Positions 9,402-18,166 of a stretch of 64,000 bases of DNA are shown here, piece by piece. Origin of the DNA: Bacteroidota bacterium (GTDB lineage: Bacteria; Bacteroidota; Bacteroidia; Chitinophagales; Chitinophagaceae). The translations under genes were made by a program, and so were the position numbers. The notes below the pieces were generated by a model. That model saw only the letters and a list, made by a program, of their open reading frames with translations, was not told the DNA's origin and did no database searches. Every line of letters starts with the position of its first letter. The first letter of the stretch is position 1. The stretch covers positions 44,459-108,458 of the forward strand of contig JAPLEH010000074.1 of assembly GCA_026391455.1 (NCBI GenBank), in the 5' to 3' direction.

Positions 9402-9448
9402 GCCTGTGTATTGATCTTTTGCCATACACAGGCCTTCCCTTATCTTTG
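9402..9448 (+). promoter_or_regulatory. efp promoter with inverted repeat
   Basis: A good Bacteroidetes promoter lies here: TTTG at 9418-9421 and TATCTTTG at 9441-9448, 19 bases apart. A perfect inverted repeat (GCCTGTGTAT at 9402-9411, ATACACAGGC at 9424-9433) straddles the -33 box. Whether it is an operator is inference. Confidence 0.65.
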
Positions 9449-9495
9449 CCACCCTTTAACGGGCATAGGCCCGGATTTTTAATAATAATTTTTTT

Positions 9496-10068
9496 ATGGC
9501 AAATACAGCAGACATCAGCCGCGGTATGATCCTTAATCTCGAAGGAAGTCTTTACACCGTGGTGGAATTTGGAGAAAACAAAACAGCCCGTGCAGCCGCC
9601 AAAGTGTGGGCCAAACTGAAAGGGGTGGACAATAACCGCTCTATCGAAAAGACCTGGAACTCCGGCGATAATATTTACCCGGTACGCGTGGAAAGGCGTT
9701 ATTATCAGTTTCTCTATAAAGATGATACCGGTTATAACTTTATGGACAATGAAACATTCGAGCAGATCGCCCTCCAGGAATCCACCATTGATGCCCCCCA
9801 ATACCTCAAAGAAGGACAGGAAGTGGGTGTACTGATCAATACTGAAAATGATCAGGTGCTGGGTGCTGAATTACCCGACAAGATTGTATTACAAGTTACC
9901 TATACTGAGCCGGGCTTACGAGGCGATACGGCCACGCGTACACTTAAGCCCGCTACCCTGGAAACCGGTACTACCATCGGCGTTCCCTTATTTGTAAATG
10001 AAGGAGAAATGATCCGCATTAACACCAAAACCGGTGAATATGTGGAGCGGGTGAAAGAAGAGAAATAA
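9496..10068 (+). CDS. efp: translation elongation factor P, arginine-type loop
   Basis: EF-P relieves ribosomes stalled at polyproline stretches by binding between the P and E sites. The 190-residue protein has the full three-domain family layout, with MDNETFEQI in domain II and GLRGDTATRTLKPATLETG and VPLFVNEGE in domain III. The loop of domain I that normally reads PGKG with the modified lysine is here ENKTARAAAK, with Arg at position 32. This aligns without gaps to the Pseudomonas-type EF-P loop as I remember it, where Arg32 is rhamnosylated by EarP. No earP gene is adjacent. It is a single-gene unit with its own promoter and terminator. Confidence 0.95.
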   Translation: MANTADISRGMILNLEGSLYTVVEFGENKTARAAAKVWAKLKGVDNNRSIEKTWNSGDNIYPVRVERRYYQFLYKDDTGYNFMDNETFEQIALQESTIDAPQYLKEGQEVGVLINTENDQVLGAELPDKIVLQVTYTEPGLRGDTATRTLKPATLETGTTIGVPLFVNEGEMIRINTKTGEYVERVKEEK

Positions 10069-10073
10069 TATTG

Positions 10074-10109
10074 AAAATGGCCTGTTTTGATACCAATTCA
10101 GGCCATTTT
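10074..10109 (+). terminator. intrinsic terminator after efp
   Basis: Perfect 11-base arms (AAAATGGCCTG at 10074-10084 and CAGGCCATTTT at 10099-10109) form a hairpin with a 14-base loop. It is followed by a T-rich stretch and lies six bases after the efp stop codon. Confidence 0.8.
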
Positions 10110-10245
10110 TGTGTCATTTTGGGTCGTTTCTGGCCAAAAACACTAAAAAATCATGTGCATTCTCCTTTTGATTTCCCTAACTTAGCCGCCTGTCCCCAGG
10201 GTGGGAATCTTTCTTAAACCAAAACCGTCTATAAAATTGAAAAAC

Positions 10246-10737
10246 ATGGACTTTAAGCAAATTCAGGAGTTGATCAAAATGGTCAACAAGTCGAATATTG
10301 GTGAACTGACTATAGAACAAAAAGATTTCCGCGTTACGATCAAACAGAAAGAAGAACATGTGACCCAGGTCGTTTCGTCAGCTCCCGTGCAGGCTGCCCC
10401 CGTGTATGCCGCTGCACCCCAGCCAGCCGCCGCTCCTGCTGCCCCTGCTGCTCCGGCCGCAGACAACTCTAAACCGGCCGAGGCCCCTGCTGCCAATACC
10501 ATTACCATCAAAAGTCCGATGATCGGTACCTTCTATCGCAAATCATCACCCGATAAACCCAATCTGGTGGATATTGGTTCTGAAGTTTCTCCCGGAAAAG
10601 TGGTATGTATCATCGAAGCGATGAAACTCTTCAATGAAATCGAAAGCGAAGTAAAAGGCAAGATCGTGAAAGTACTGGTGGACGATGCATCGCCGGTGGA
10701 ATATGATCAGCCGCTGTTTCTTGTAGAACCAATGTAA
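10246..10737 (+). CDS. accB: acetyl-CoA carboxylase biotin carboxyl carrier protein
   Basis: This protein carries the biotin that shuttles CO2 from biotin carboxylase to carboxyltransferase in the first step of fatty-acid synthesis. From the ATG at 10246 it has 163 residues: an N-terminal dimerisation segment, a long Ala/Pro-rich linker (about 45-83), and a C-terminal biotinyl domain with the EAMKLFNE motif (biotinylated Lys127). The upstream in-frame GTG at 10201 adds a leader without homology, so I reject it. In most genomes accC follows directly; here a four-helix-bundle gene and more than 600 bases intervene. Confidence 0.95.
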   Translation: MDFKQIQELIKMVNKSNIGELTIEQKDFRVTIKQKEEHVTQVVSSAPVQAAPVYAAAPQPAAAPAAPAAPAADNSKPAEAPAANTITIKSPMIGTFYRKSSPDKPNLVDIGSEVSPGKVVCIIEAMKLFNEIESEVKGKIVKVLVDDASPVEYDQPLFLVEPM

Positions 10738-10751
10738 TTAGCTAATTAGCA

Positions 10752-10771
10752 AATTTGCTGATTTGCTAATG
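10752..10771 (+). repeat. left arm of inverted repeat around the four-helix-bundle gene
   Basis: These 20 bases match the reverse complement of 11388-11407 at 19 of 20 positions. The pair brackets the gene inserted between accB and accC. Confidence 0.7.
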
Positions 10772-10819
10772 ACAACAGCGCGGTTTACGTGCTTTGATAA
10801 TCCGACCTTACCCTTTGAT

Positions 10820-11179
10820 ATGCAAATAGAGTTTATTGAGCGCAACCCGATTTTGAAATTATCGTTCGGGTTTTCACTAATGATCATTGCTTATTGCGAA
10901 AAACTGGAACTGAGTAAGAAATATGTGTTGAGCCGGCAATTATTGCGTGCCGGTACTTCCATAGGTGCCAATTCGTTTGAAGCGCAAAATGCGGAAAGTA
11001 AGGCTGACTTTATTCATAAAATAAAGATAGCTGCGAAGGAAGCAGATGAAACACAGTATTGGCTATTGCTCTGCAGCCAGTCAAACGAATATCCGGATTG
11101 TGCCGATTTACTGCAAAAGCTGGAAGAGATAATGAAAGTGCTTAATAAAATTTTATCTACTTCAAAGGGAAGGAAATAA
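10820..11179 (+). CDS. four-helix bundle protein (IVP / S23 family)
   Basis: This small helical protein (119 residues from the ATG at 10820) belongs to the four-helix-bundle family first described from ORFs inside intervening sequences of 23S rRNA genes. Diagnostic segments are the basic-amphipathic start, the YVLSRQLLRAGTSIGANSFEAQ block, and the helix SKADFIHKIKIAAKEADETQYWL. The molecular function is not known; family members form homopentamers and are often carried by mobile or variable loci. It interrupts the accB-accC pair, is bracketed by inverted repeats, and looks like an acquired cassette. An upstream TTG/ATG at 10763/10769 would add an unconserved leader. Confidence 0.85.
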   Translation: MQIEFIERNPILKLSFGFSLMIIAYCEKLELSKKYVLSRQLLRAGTSIGANSFEAQNAESKADFIHKIKIAAKEADETQYWLLLCSQSNEYPDCADLLQKLEEIMKVLNKILSTSKGRK

Positions 11180-11387
11180 AAACATTCTTGTATTTTTTTA
11201 ACTGATAATCGCAACGAGTGTTAATTGACATTTGTGCAATTCGGAAAGCCCATCAACACATCAGTACGTTATCAGATTTAATTTGTAAGACGATCAAGCA
11301 AATAAAATATACATTTCGTTTTTTTTAACTGTTGATGAGCCTTTGTGTAAAAGAGGAATATTACAATAAAATGACCACTCATTAGCA

Positions 11388-11407
11388 CATTAGCACATCA
11401 GCAAATT
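11388..11407 (-). repeat. right arm of inverted repeat around the four-helix-bundle gene
   Basis: This is the reverse complement of 10752-10771 with one mismatch. It sits in a stretch of near-tandem words (ATTAGCACA) just before accC. Confidence 0.7.
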
Positions 11408-11421
11408 ATCACATTAATCAT

Positions 11422-12759
11422 ATGTTTAAGAAAATATTGATTGCCAACCGCGGAGAAATCGCATTACGGGTGATTCGTACTTGTCGCGAAATGGGTATTA
11501 AGACAGTAGCGGTGTATTCCACTGCCGATCGCGATAGTCTCCATGTAAAATTTGCCGATGAGGCCGTTTGTATAGGCAAGCCGCAAAGCGCCGATTCCTA
11601 TCTTAATATGGCGCATATTATGGCGGCCGCCGAGATCACCAATGCCGATGCTATACATCCCGGATATGGATTTCTGGCGGAGAATGCCAAGTTTGCACAA
11701 ATATGTAATGACCATGGCATTAAATTCATCGGGCCCACACCCGATATGATCAATTCCATGGGTGATAAGATTACGGCCAAAGAGACCATGATCAAAGCGG
11801 GTGTGCCCGTGGTACCGGGTGGAGAGGGTCTTTTGCAAAGCCTCGATGAAGCCAAAGGACTGGCGCGTAATATGGGATACCCCGTCATATTGAAAGCAAC
11901 AGCCGGTGGTGGTGGTAAAGGGATGCGTATTGTATGGCAGGAAAGCGAAATGGAAAAAGCCTATGATACCGCTAAGGCAGAAGCCGCCGCATCGTTTAAG
12001 AACGATGGTATCTACATGGAGAAATTTGTAGAAGAACCCCGCCATATCGAGATACAGGTGGCGGGTGACCAATATGGCAATGTATGCCACCTGAGTGAGC
12101 GCGATTGCTCTATTCAGCGCCGTCATCAGAAACTGGTGGAAGAATCGCCTTCTCCCTTTATGACCGATGAACTGCGGTATCAAATGGGCGAAGCGGCCAA
12201 GAAAGCAGCCGGTGCCATTAACTATGAGAGCGTGGGCACGATCGAATTCCTCGTGGATAAACACCGCAATTTCTACTTCATGGAAATGAATACCCGTATC
12301 CAGGTAGAACATTGCGTAACGGAAGAAGTAATCAACTTCGACCTGATAAAAGAACAGATCAAGATTGCTGCCGGCGAAAAAATCAGCGGTGATGATTATA
12401 TACCGCAGATGCATTCCATTGAATGCCGAATCAATGCAGAAGATCCTTATAATGATTTCAGGCCTTCACCGGGAAAGATCACCGTACTGCACCAGCCCGG
12501 TGGACATGGCGTGCGGGTAGACAGCCACGTGTATGCCGGATATGTGATCCCCCCGTATTATGATTCCATGATCGGAAAATTAATAACGGTGGCACGCACC
12601 CGCAATGAAGCCATCGATACCATGTACCGCGCATTGAGCGAGTATGTGATCGAAGGTGTGAAAACCACTATACCGTTTCATATTCAACTCATGAAAGATG
12701 AACGCTTCCGCAGCGGTGATTTCAATACCAAATTCCTGGAAGGGTTTACGTTGAAATAA
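11422..12759 (+). CDS. accC: acetyl-CoA carboxylase biotin carboxylase subunit
   Basis: This subunit carries out ATP-dependent carboxylation of biotin on AccB using bicarbonate. The 445-residue protein has the full family layout: N-terminal fold ([20 protein letters not shown]), the ATP-grasp glycine-rich loop ([14 protein letters not shown]), the [12 protein letters not shown] motif, [12 protein letters not shown] with the metal-binding Glu and catalytic Arg, and the C-terminal cap domain. It is complete and of typical length. It is separated from accB by the inserted four-helix-bundle gene, so it may need its own promoter in the 240-base gap upstream. A terminator follows. Confidence 0.97.
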   Translation: MFKKILIANRGEIALRVIRTCREMGIKTVAVYSTADRDSLHVKFADEAVCIGKPQSADSYLNMAHIMAAAEITNADAIHPGYGFLAENAKFAQICNDHGIKFIGPTPDMINSMGDKITAKETMIKAGVPVVPGGEGLLQSLDEAKGLARNMGYPVILKATAGGGGKGMRIVWQESEMEKAYDTAKAEAAASFKNDGIYMEKFVEEPRHIEIQVAGDQYGNVCHLSERDCSIQRRHQKLVEESPSPFMTDELRYQMGEAAKKAAGAINYESVGTIEFLVDKHRNFYFMEMNTRIQVEHCVTEEVINFDLIKEQIKIAAGEKISGDDYIPQMHSIECRINAEDPYNDFRPSPGKITVLHQPGGHGVRVDSHVYAGYVIPPYYDSMIGKLITVARTRNEAIDTMYRALSEYVIEGVKTTIPFHIQLMKDERFRSGDFNTKFLEGFTLK

Positions 12760-12777
12760 TTTCTTCCACATTTATTG

Positions 12778-12811
12778 AAAAGATCCTGCCCGCAGCGGGA
12801 TCTTTTTGTTT
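12778..12811 (+). terminator. intrinsic terminator after accC
   Basis: An eight-pair stem (12782-12802, GATCCTGC pairing with GCGGGATC including one G-T pair) has a five-base loop, a preceding run of A and a following TTTTTGTTT tract. It ends just before the PhyH gene. Confidence 0.8.
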
Positions 12812-12824
12812 GTATATTGCTGAT

Positions 12825-13859
12825 ATGCCAGTTATGAATGTTGATCATACTTTTCTTCCCGCAACCACCGAAATGGGTTCCCTGGGCGTATTTCATTTGA
12901 AAAGATACTGGGCCCGGCAATGCGCCGTATTAAACCAACAGATTACGCATGATCATTTCCCGGACGAATGGCCACTGGATAATTTTCTTTTCAACACCCT
13001 GGGAATCGGTATTGAACAAACGCTCCGATTCATCTTTAGGGAGAAACCCGGGTTTGATGAATTCGAAAACTGGATTTTACAACTGAACAATGGTTGTATC
13101 GATAAAGCGAGAATAGATGAATTTAATTCTGTTTTTAATGAAAATGCAGGACTCACTCATCAGGAGCTATCGGTTGGTGTATTGGGAAAGGAAGAATTAC
13201 AACAATGGCAACAGGAGGGATACGTAATTATCCGTAATGCAGTTTCTGCCGAAGACTGCGAAGCCACGGTATCGCTTATTGAATCCTATTTGGCAATCGA
13301 CAGGCAACGCCCCGATACCTGGTACACCGAACATCCACAACGAAATGGCATTATGGTGGAATTGTATCAGCATCCGCAACTGGAGCGAAACAGGCGCTCG
13401 CCACGTATCGTATCGGCCTATGAACAGTTGTGGAAGCAAAAAGGACTGCATGCTGATGCCGGCAAAACCGGATTTTCACCCCCGCACCGTCCTGGGATTG
13501 TTTATCCTGTTTCCCGGTTACACTGGGACGTTAGTCTGCAACTCCCCATACCATTTGGCACTCAGGGAATACTTTATCTCAATGATACAACGGAGAGCGG
13601 TGGCGCATTGAGAGTCGTACCCGGTTTTCACAACAAGATCACCGAATGGTTGCAACAACTTCCGGAAGATGTTAATCCCCGGGATGAAAACCTGGAAAAA
13701 TTGGGGACCCGGTCCATAACTGCCGGAGCCGGTGATTTTGTGATCTGGCATCATGCATTACCTCATGCAGCCGGTATCAATCAGGCTGCCACACCCCGTT
13801 TTGTACAGTATATCAATTATACACCGGCCATTATGCCCATACAATCATTATGGGTATAA
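12825..13859 (+). CDS. phytanoyl-CoA dioxygenase (PhyH) family protein
   Basis: This is a probable Fe(II)/2-oxoglutarate-dependent oxygenase. The C-terminal 220 residues or so have the PhyH fold: GYVIIRNAVSAEDCEA opens it, LHWDVS supplies the HxD pair of iron ligands, the distal His lies in WHHALPHAAG, and the Arg that would hold 2-oxoglutarate lies in TPRFVQYI. The first 120 residues are less familiar and may be a substrate-specific helical domain. The substrate is unknown. The start is set at the ATG at 12825; ATG 12834 is also possible. It stands alone, with terminators on both sides. Confidence 0.75.
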   Translation: MPVMNVDHTFLPATTEMGSLGVFHLKRYWARQCAVLNQQITHDHFPDEWPLDNFLFNTLGIGIEQTLRFIFREKPGFDEFENWILQLNNGCIDKARIDEFNSVFNENAGLTHQELSVGVLGKEELQQWQQEGYVIIRNAVSAEDCEATVSLIESYLAIDRQRPDTWYTEHPQRNGIMVELYQHPQLERNRRSPRIVSAYEQLWKQKGLHADAGKTGFSPPHRPGIVYPVSRLHWDVSLQLPIPFGTQGILYLNDTTESGGALRVVPGFHNKITEWLQQLPEDVNPRDENLEKLGTRSITAGAGDFVIWHHALPHAAGINQAATPRFVQYINYTPAIMPIQSLWV

Positions 13860-13862
13860 AAA

Positions 13863-13882
13863 CCCCGCCTGGACTGGCGGGG
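13863..13882. terminator. bidirectional hairpin between convergent genes
   Basis: CCCCGCC (13863-13869) pairs with GGCGGGG (13876-13882) across a six-base loop. It follows the PhyH stop codon by three bases and lies between convergent genes. Confidence 0.6.
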
Positions 13883-13906
13883 GGGTACTGGTACGGCATT
13901 TGATCA

Positions 13907-14356
13907 TTACTGGACTATCTTACAATCATTCAATTCTACGGCACCCGCGCCTTTGGAAATCTTACCGGTCACGGTTACCATGGCATCTTTGCCAATGGCT
14001 TTTATAGCAGCAGATTGGTCTTTGCCAAACAGGCAGGCGAAGTTGGCGGCTTGCATACCTTCTAATTTTTTATCCCCAAGGTTCAGTTGGATCTTATCAT
14101 CCATCCGTTCATTATGCCCCCAGGAATAGGCAGATACGGTCACTTCTTTACCGCTATTGGCCTCGTCGGCATTTAAAAACGCAACAGCTTCGGATACACT
14201 CATTCCTTTTTTATCAGCAGCGGCATCGGTGGAGGCGGGTGTGGCGGCGTCGGGTGTACTCGCTGATTTATCATCAGCAGCTTTTTTTGAACCACAACTG
14301 GCAACGCTAAAAAGCAACAGAAGTCCAAGTACAGATGTACATACAGATTTTTTCAT
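13907..14356 (-). CDS. lipoprotein with OB-fold (tRNA_anti-like) domain
   Basis: This is a lipoprotein of 149 residues from the ATG at 14356. The signal peptide ends in VASC, so Cys21 is the likely lipidated residue. A low-complexity Ala/Asp/Ser/Thr linker follows (about 25-52), then a compact domain of about 95 residues. That domain resembles the tRNA_anti-like OB-fold found in secreted bacterial proteins (GKEVTVSAYSWGH, then AAIKAIGKDAMVTVTGKIS and a final strand). Function unknown. The longer frame to 14395 has no reason to be used, since the signal peptide would no longer be N-terminal. Confidence 0.65.
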   Translation of the reverse strand: MKKSVCTSVLGLLLLFSVASCGSKKAADDKSASTPDAATPASTDAAADKKGMSVSEAVAFLNADEANSGKEVTVSAYSWGHNERMDDKIQLNLGDKKLEGMQAANFACLFGKDQSAAIKAIGKDAMVTVTGKISKGAGAVELNDCKIVQ

Positions 14357-14456
14357 TGGTAATAATTTGATGAGACTTAAAATTATTACCTCCACCCGTG
14401 TGCTGTACGGGTAATATACAAGTGATGTGTTCGGGTAAATAAATGCAAGGAGGTAG

Positions 14457-15203
14457 TTATCTTTTCTCCAATACCTGCATCACAAAATCTTTTTTTCGTT
14501 GCGATACCGGCACCGAATACCCTCCGTCGAGTATGAGGGAGCCACCATCCGTTTTGTCGTACATTTTTATTTTATCCGGGTTTACGAGAAAAGAATGGTG
14601 TGTGCGCAGGAAGCCCAGTGGCTCCAGAATGGATTCGTATTCCTTAAGATTTTTAGACACCAGTATGGCAGGCGACTGTTGTATGAAGAATTTGGTGTAA
14701 GTGCCTTCCGCTTCACAATAACAGATATCAGACACCCGTATGAAATACGTGTTCTCAATATCTTTCAATACGATCTTCTTATCCTGGTTGTGAATACCAG
14801 CCAGTTGCTGAAGCAGTATCTGTACTTGCTGACTGAGATTCGAATGGCGGATATTCTTTGAAGCTTTTTGTACACTGATTTGCAGAGATTCCGGATCTAC
14901 CGGTTTTAATAAATAATCAATGGCACTGAACCGGAAGGCTTCAATCGCATATTTATTATGGGCAGTAACGAAGATCAGTTGGAAATCGGGATCGGGTATT
15001 TGTTTCATCAGGTCGAATCCGCTGCCATCTTCCATTTCCACATCGAGGAAAACAATGTCCGGATGATAATTCCGGATCTTTTGCAGGCCGCTGTGTACGC
15101 CATCTGCTTCTTCCATTTCGGTTATTTCGGGGCAATATTCCCTGAGCAGAGACAGCATTCCCTGCCGCAACGGAGCTTCATTATCAATGATCAGTGCTTT
15201 CAT
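14457..15203 (-). CDS. LytTR response regulator
   Basis: This is a two-component response regulator of 248 residues. The receiver domain (1-120) has the acidic pocket (DNEAP) and the phosphoacceptor Asp54 in FLDVEMEDG, plus the conserved Lys in LLKPVDP. The C-terminal LytTR DNA-binding domain (about 145-248) ends with RTHHSFLVNPDKI and VPVSQRKKDF. It would bind short direct repeats upstream of target genes. No kinase is adjacent; the likely partners are the LytS-type kinases at 18930 or 23943, which are paralogues. It is closely similar to the regulator at 18167. Confidence 0.9.
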   Translation of the reverse strand: MKALIIDNEAPLRQGMLSLLREYCPEITEMEEADGVHSGLQKIRNYHPDIVFLDVEMEDGSGFDLMKQIPDPDFQLIFVTAHNKYAIEAFRFSAIDYLLKPVDPESLQISVQKASKNIRHSNLSQQVQILLQQLAGIHNQDKKIVLKDIENTYFIRVSDICYCEAEGTYTKFFIQQSPAILVSKNLKEYESILEPLGFLRTHHSFLVNPDKIKMYDKTDGGSLILDGGYSVPVSQRKKDFVMQVLEKR

Positions 15204-15357
15204 GTGTGTGGGCTAAAGATATTAAAAATTCAATGCATCAGCACTTGTCCGCAGATATTCTTCCACAACCTTCACTTATTCAACAGGCGGGTACGGCGGC
15301 CTATCTGCTCCGGAAATGATGAGGTGAACGGGTAGCTTTAAGTAAAATCTGTTAATT

Positions 15358-17157
15358 ATGAAACGTTTCAGCATCTTGGTTTGCTTAGTTTTTATCGTGG
15401 CCATTGGCCATGCACAGGTATCGTTGCGGGTAAAAGAAAATCCCCGTGGCAGAGAAGTGGAAATTAATGCAAAGACCAACCCTTCTGGGAACAAAAACAC
15501 GAATGGTTCTTCAAAGCCGGAAACCAACACACCACCAGCAACGAGCAACCAGCCGCCCTCCACATCTGGCAAGCCTGTAGCGGATACCGCCGCCAGACCT
15601 GCTGCTACCGGTAAGCAGGATGAGTCGTACAGCGGCCCCGCCAAAGTTTCCCTGAAGTCATTTTGGCGGCAGTTACTGATTTTACGGGAAGGCAAAGCCA
15701 CTTCCAGTACGATCAGCAATGCCGAGCGGATGCTGAAACAAGTGAAAGAGCAGGATCCCAATTACGATGTGTTGGCGCTGGAAACAGAAGTAGCCGGCTA
15801 CAAGGCCCAGGCCAATAAAGAAGCAACAGCCTCCCAGGCCGCAGCCGATAAAGAAGCAGCAACCAGGAATTATTTTAAAGACCTGAATTCAAAATTAATC
15901 GGGGTTTATTCAACGGGGAGTGATATTCAACCCGGTGTTACTGGAAAAGCGTATTATGACCGGATGAAGGAAATCAACCTGCCAGAATACCAGGAGCGAA
16001 AAAACGAACTGACGAATATCGATCCGAAAAGCTATGCAGGGTTGGTAGCTGCACAACTGGCCGACTATGATGATTATGTAAAAAGATCGGATCGGTTTAA
16101 ATGGAACGTAACGGCGGTGATCCAGAAAAGCTCGGGTGCCAAAAACCCACAGGAAAAAATAGCCTTGCTGAATGAAGCGAAGTATGAGTGTATGGCCGTA
16201 TTGATGCTTTCGCCCAACAACGACCCCTTTAAAAAGAAGCTGGAAGAAATAAATAAGCAATTAGGTAATGCAGAAAGTGAATCTGCTAAATTCTTCACCA
16301 GTGATTTTCACAAAGAACACCTGAACCAAATTGTATGGAGCACCAAACCGCTGGTAATTGGTAAAGAAAAAGAAATGGCAGCATCCATTAAAACAGCCTT
16401 CAAATCCGGTGAAGCCATATTTGGTACCGCATACCTGGGCATTAATGTAAAGGATGTAATGGAGGGTAATGACCAGTTGCGGGTGCGAATCCGCATCGAT
16501 GGCGGTACGGCCGTTTGGGGTGGCGACTTATCAAATATCATTCTCCCGCTTACTGTACAGGGTAAATCATATATTCAATTTGCATTGCTGCCGGATGCAC
16601 AATGGTTTAAAGACAACTATGCACCCTATGTGGCTAAAGAAAACTGGACCTATTCTTACCTGATGGATGACCTGGTAAAGGCGGGTGATATCAGCCATGA
16701 GATAACCTGTGAACTGATATTCCCCAGCTCAAAGATCAGTGACATTAAAAGTAAACTTGATCTGGACCTGAATGGGGGAGTAACTGATATTAAAAACCTA
16801 TCCGGTAAACTGCACAACGAATTAATGGCCAGCCGCCAGTTGCCCAAAGCAGGTATGAGCAATGCCGCTTTGGAACAACAGATGGTGGCAGCAGCCAATG
16901 CCGAGGGTTGGAACGATAAATTTTCGAAAGCGATTATCACCTCTTCTTCCTGGGTGGTGGCGAAAAACGAACTAACTGGCGCCATTCTTTACCGCTGGCT
17001 GGGAGCAGTATGTACCACAAAAAGTGCAGATGGTAAATGTTATTACCAGGAGTTTTCATTCAAGCAGGATTATACCGGCGGTGGCAACTACAGCGGACCG
17101 CTGAAATTTAATAGTTATGGAGGGAAAAAAGAGATAGGATGCGATAAGCTGAAATAA
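15358..17157 (+). CDS. large secreted protein, paralogue of the 21524 gene
   Basis: I do not recognise a named family. The 599-residue protein has a signal peptide (1-19, ending GHAQ), a Pro/Thr/Ser-rich linker (about 40-95), a first module beginning GPAKVSLKSFW, a Lys/Glu-rich helical centre, and a C-terminal domain with DGKCYYQEF and a final Cys near the end. The first module and the C-terminal domain match the protein at 21524 (GPAKITVKAFW; DGKCYL), which lacks the extra central 230 residues or so. Two cysteines at matching places suggest a disulfide. It lies next to LytTR regulators and may be a target or partner of that system. Confidence 0.65.
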   Translation: MKRFSILVCLVFIVAIGHAQVSLRVKENPRGREVEINAKTNPSGNKNTNGSSKPETNTPPATSNQPPSTSGKPVADTAARPAATGKQDESYSGPAKVSLKSFWRQLLILREGKATSSTISNAERMLKQVKEQDPNYDVLALETEVAGYKAQANKEATASQAAADKEAATRNYFKDLNSKLIGVYSTGSDIQPGVTGKAYYDRMKEINLPEYQERKNELTNIDPKSYAGLVAAQLADYDDYVKRSDRFKWNVTAVIQKSSGAKNPQEKIALLNEAKYECMAVLMLSPNNDPFKKKLEEINKQLGNAESESAKFFTSDFHKEHLNQIVWSTKPLVIGKEKEMAASIKTAFKSGEAIFGTAYLGINVKDVMEGNDQLRVRIRIDGGTAVWGGDLSNIILPLTVQGKSYIQFALLPDAQWFKDNYAPYVAKENWTYSYLMDDLVKAGDISHEITCELIFPSSKISDIKSKLDLDLNGGVTDIKNLSGKLHNELMASRQLPKAGMSNAALEQQMVAAANAEGWNDKFSKAIITSSSWVVAKNELTGAILYRWLGAVCTTKSADGKCYYQEFSFKQDYTGGGNYSGPLKFNSYGGKKEIGCDKLK

Positions 17158-17200
17158 AGTTCGCATAACCATATCCGTTATACTTTAGATCTGAAATCAA

Positions 17201-17224
17201 CGACCCGGCCAAATGGCCGGGTCG
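17201..17224. terminator. bidirectional hairpin between convergent genes
   Basis: CGACCCGGCC (17201-17210) and GGCCGGGTCG (17215-17224) are perfect ten-base arms around AAAT. It lies between a plus-strand and a minus-strand gene and has no long T tract on either side. Confidence 0.65.
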
Positions 17225-17246
17225 GATTGTATGCACAGGTTAAGGT

Positions 17247-18035
17247 TTATGGACGAAAATTGAATAAAGTGGAAACTTCCTGCTCACTGAGCGTACGGTT
17301 ATATACCCGGTAATCATCCAGGGCACCGGTAAAATTGGTATTTGCCGTGCCATCATATACACCCATAATACCCACAGAAGGCGGGTTGAATACCATAGTA
17401 GTGGCTGTGCCGCCAGTTGTGCAGTTGGTGTATTTTACATTGTTTACATACAGGTCATAATCCGTTGCCGACCGTACATTGAACACCACATGATACCAGG
17501 TATTATTGGCAGTGATCAATTCCGGTGATATGATGATCGAATAGGCATTGCTGCCGATACCAGTATTGTTGGCAAATGAAAAGCTGATTTTTTTATTGCC
17601 CCAGGCACCCAGGTAAATAGTATAGCCACTGTAGGTGCTTCTTTCGAAACCATCGGATTTGGCTATTAGCTGGGAACGTGTAAAGTCATCTGTTTTCACC
17701 CAGAAAGAAACTGCAACCGGAAGCCCGGATATTTTGCCGGAGAGAGAAGGGGTGATGATATTCGTTGTACTGCCACCGTTTCCAAATAATGCCGCCTGGT
17801 TGGCACGTCCAAAACGGTCGGTTGTAAACGAAAGATTATTGGTGCTATTCGGATCCATGTTATTACCACTTCCGTCTTTAGCGATAGAATTGAAACTGTA
17901 ATGCAAAACTTTTCCCGCTTCGGGCCCCAGTAATTCCGGGTCATTGGCGGGCGGAGTTTCCTTTTTATCTTTTTTGCAACTGGTGAAAAGCAATAAGAAT
18001 GATAGTAACAGCGTGAGGAAATGTGTTGTTTTCAT
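17247..18035 (-). CDS. LamG / concanavalin A-like lipoprotein
   Basis: This is a lipoprotein of 262 residues. The signal peptide ends LLFTSC, with Cys20 as the lipidation site, followed by the Lys/Asp-rich KKDKK that is common after Bacteroidetes lipoboxes. Most of the rest is a LamG_3 / concanavalin A-like jelly roll: YSFNSIAKDGSGN at the start, FWVKTDDF, the strand NNTWYHVVFNV, and the closing ALDDYRVYNRTLSEQEV, a typical LamG ending. Such domains bind sugars or surface ligands. The position between LytTR regulators hints at shared control, but nothing shows it directly. Confidence 0.8.
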   Translation of the reverse strand: MKTTHFLTLLLSFLLLFTSCKKDKKETPPANDPELLGPEAGKVLHYSFNSIAKDGSGNNMDPNSTNNLSFTTDRFGRANQAALFGNGGSTTNIITPSLSGKISGLPVAVSFWVKTDDFTRSQLIAKSDGFERSTYSGYTIYLGAWGNKKISFSFANNTGIGSNAYSIIISPELITANNTWYHVVFNVRSATDYDLYVNNVKYTNCTTGGTATTMVFNPPSVGIMGVYDGTANTNFTGALDDYRVYNRTLSEQEVSTLFNFRP

Positions 18036-18166
18036 ATAAAGTATTTTTATTACGATGTAAATAGAATACTTTATTTTTTTTGTAATTGATGCATTTCACC
18101 TGTGAACACAGGCAATTCTTAACTGAAGGCAGTTGTACTACCAGCGGTAAGATTTCATGTTGGTTT

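Noticed and set aside
9343..9801. Minus-strand open frame of 152 codons opposite efp
   Set aside because: It is the shadow of the efp reading frame and its promoter; composition is not protein-like and efp is certain.
11464..12414. Minus-strand open frame of 316 codons opposite accC
   Set aside because: It is a long antisense frame within a well-conserved gene. It has no domain signature and is His/Phe/Ile-rich, as expected for reading a conserved gene backwards.
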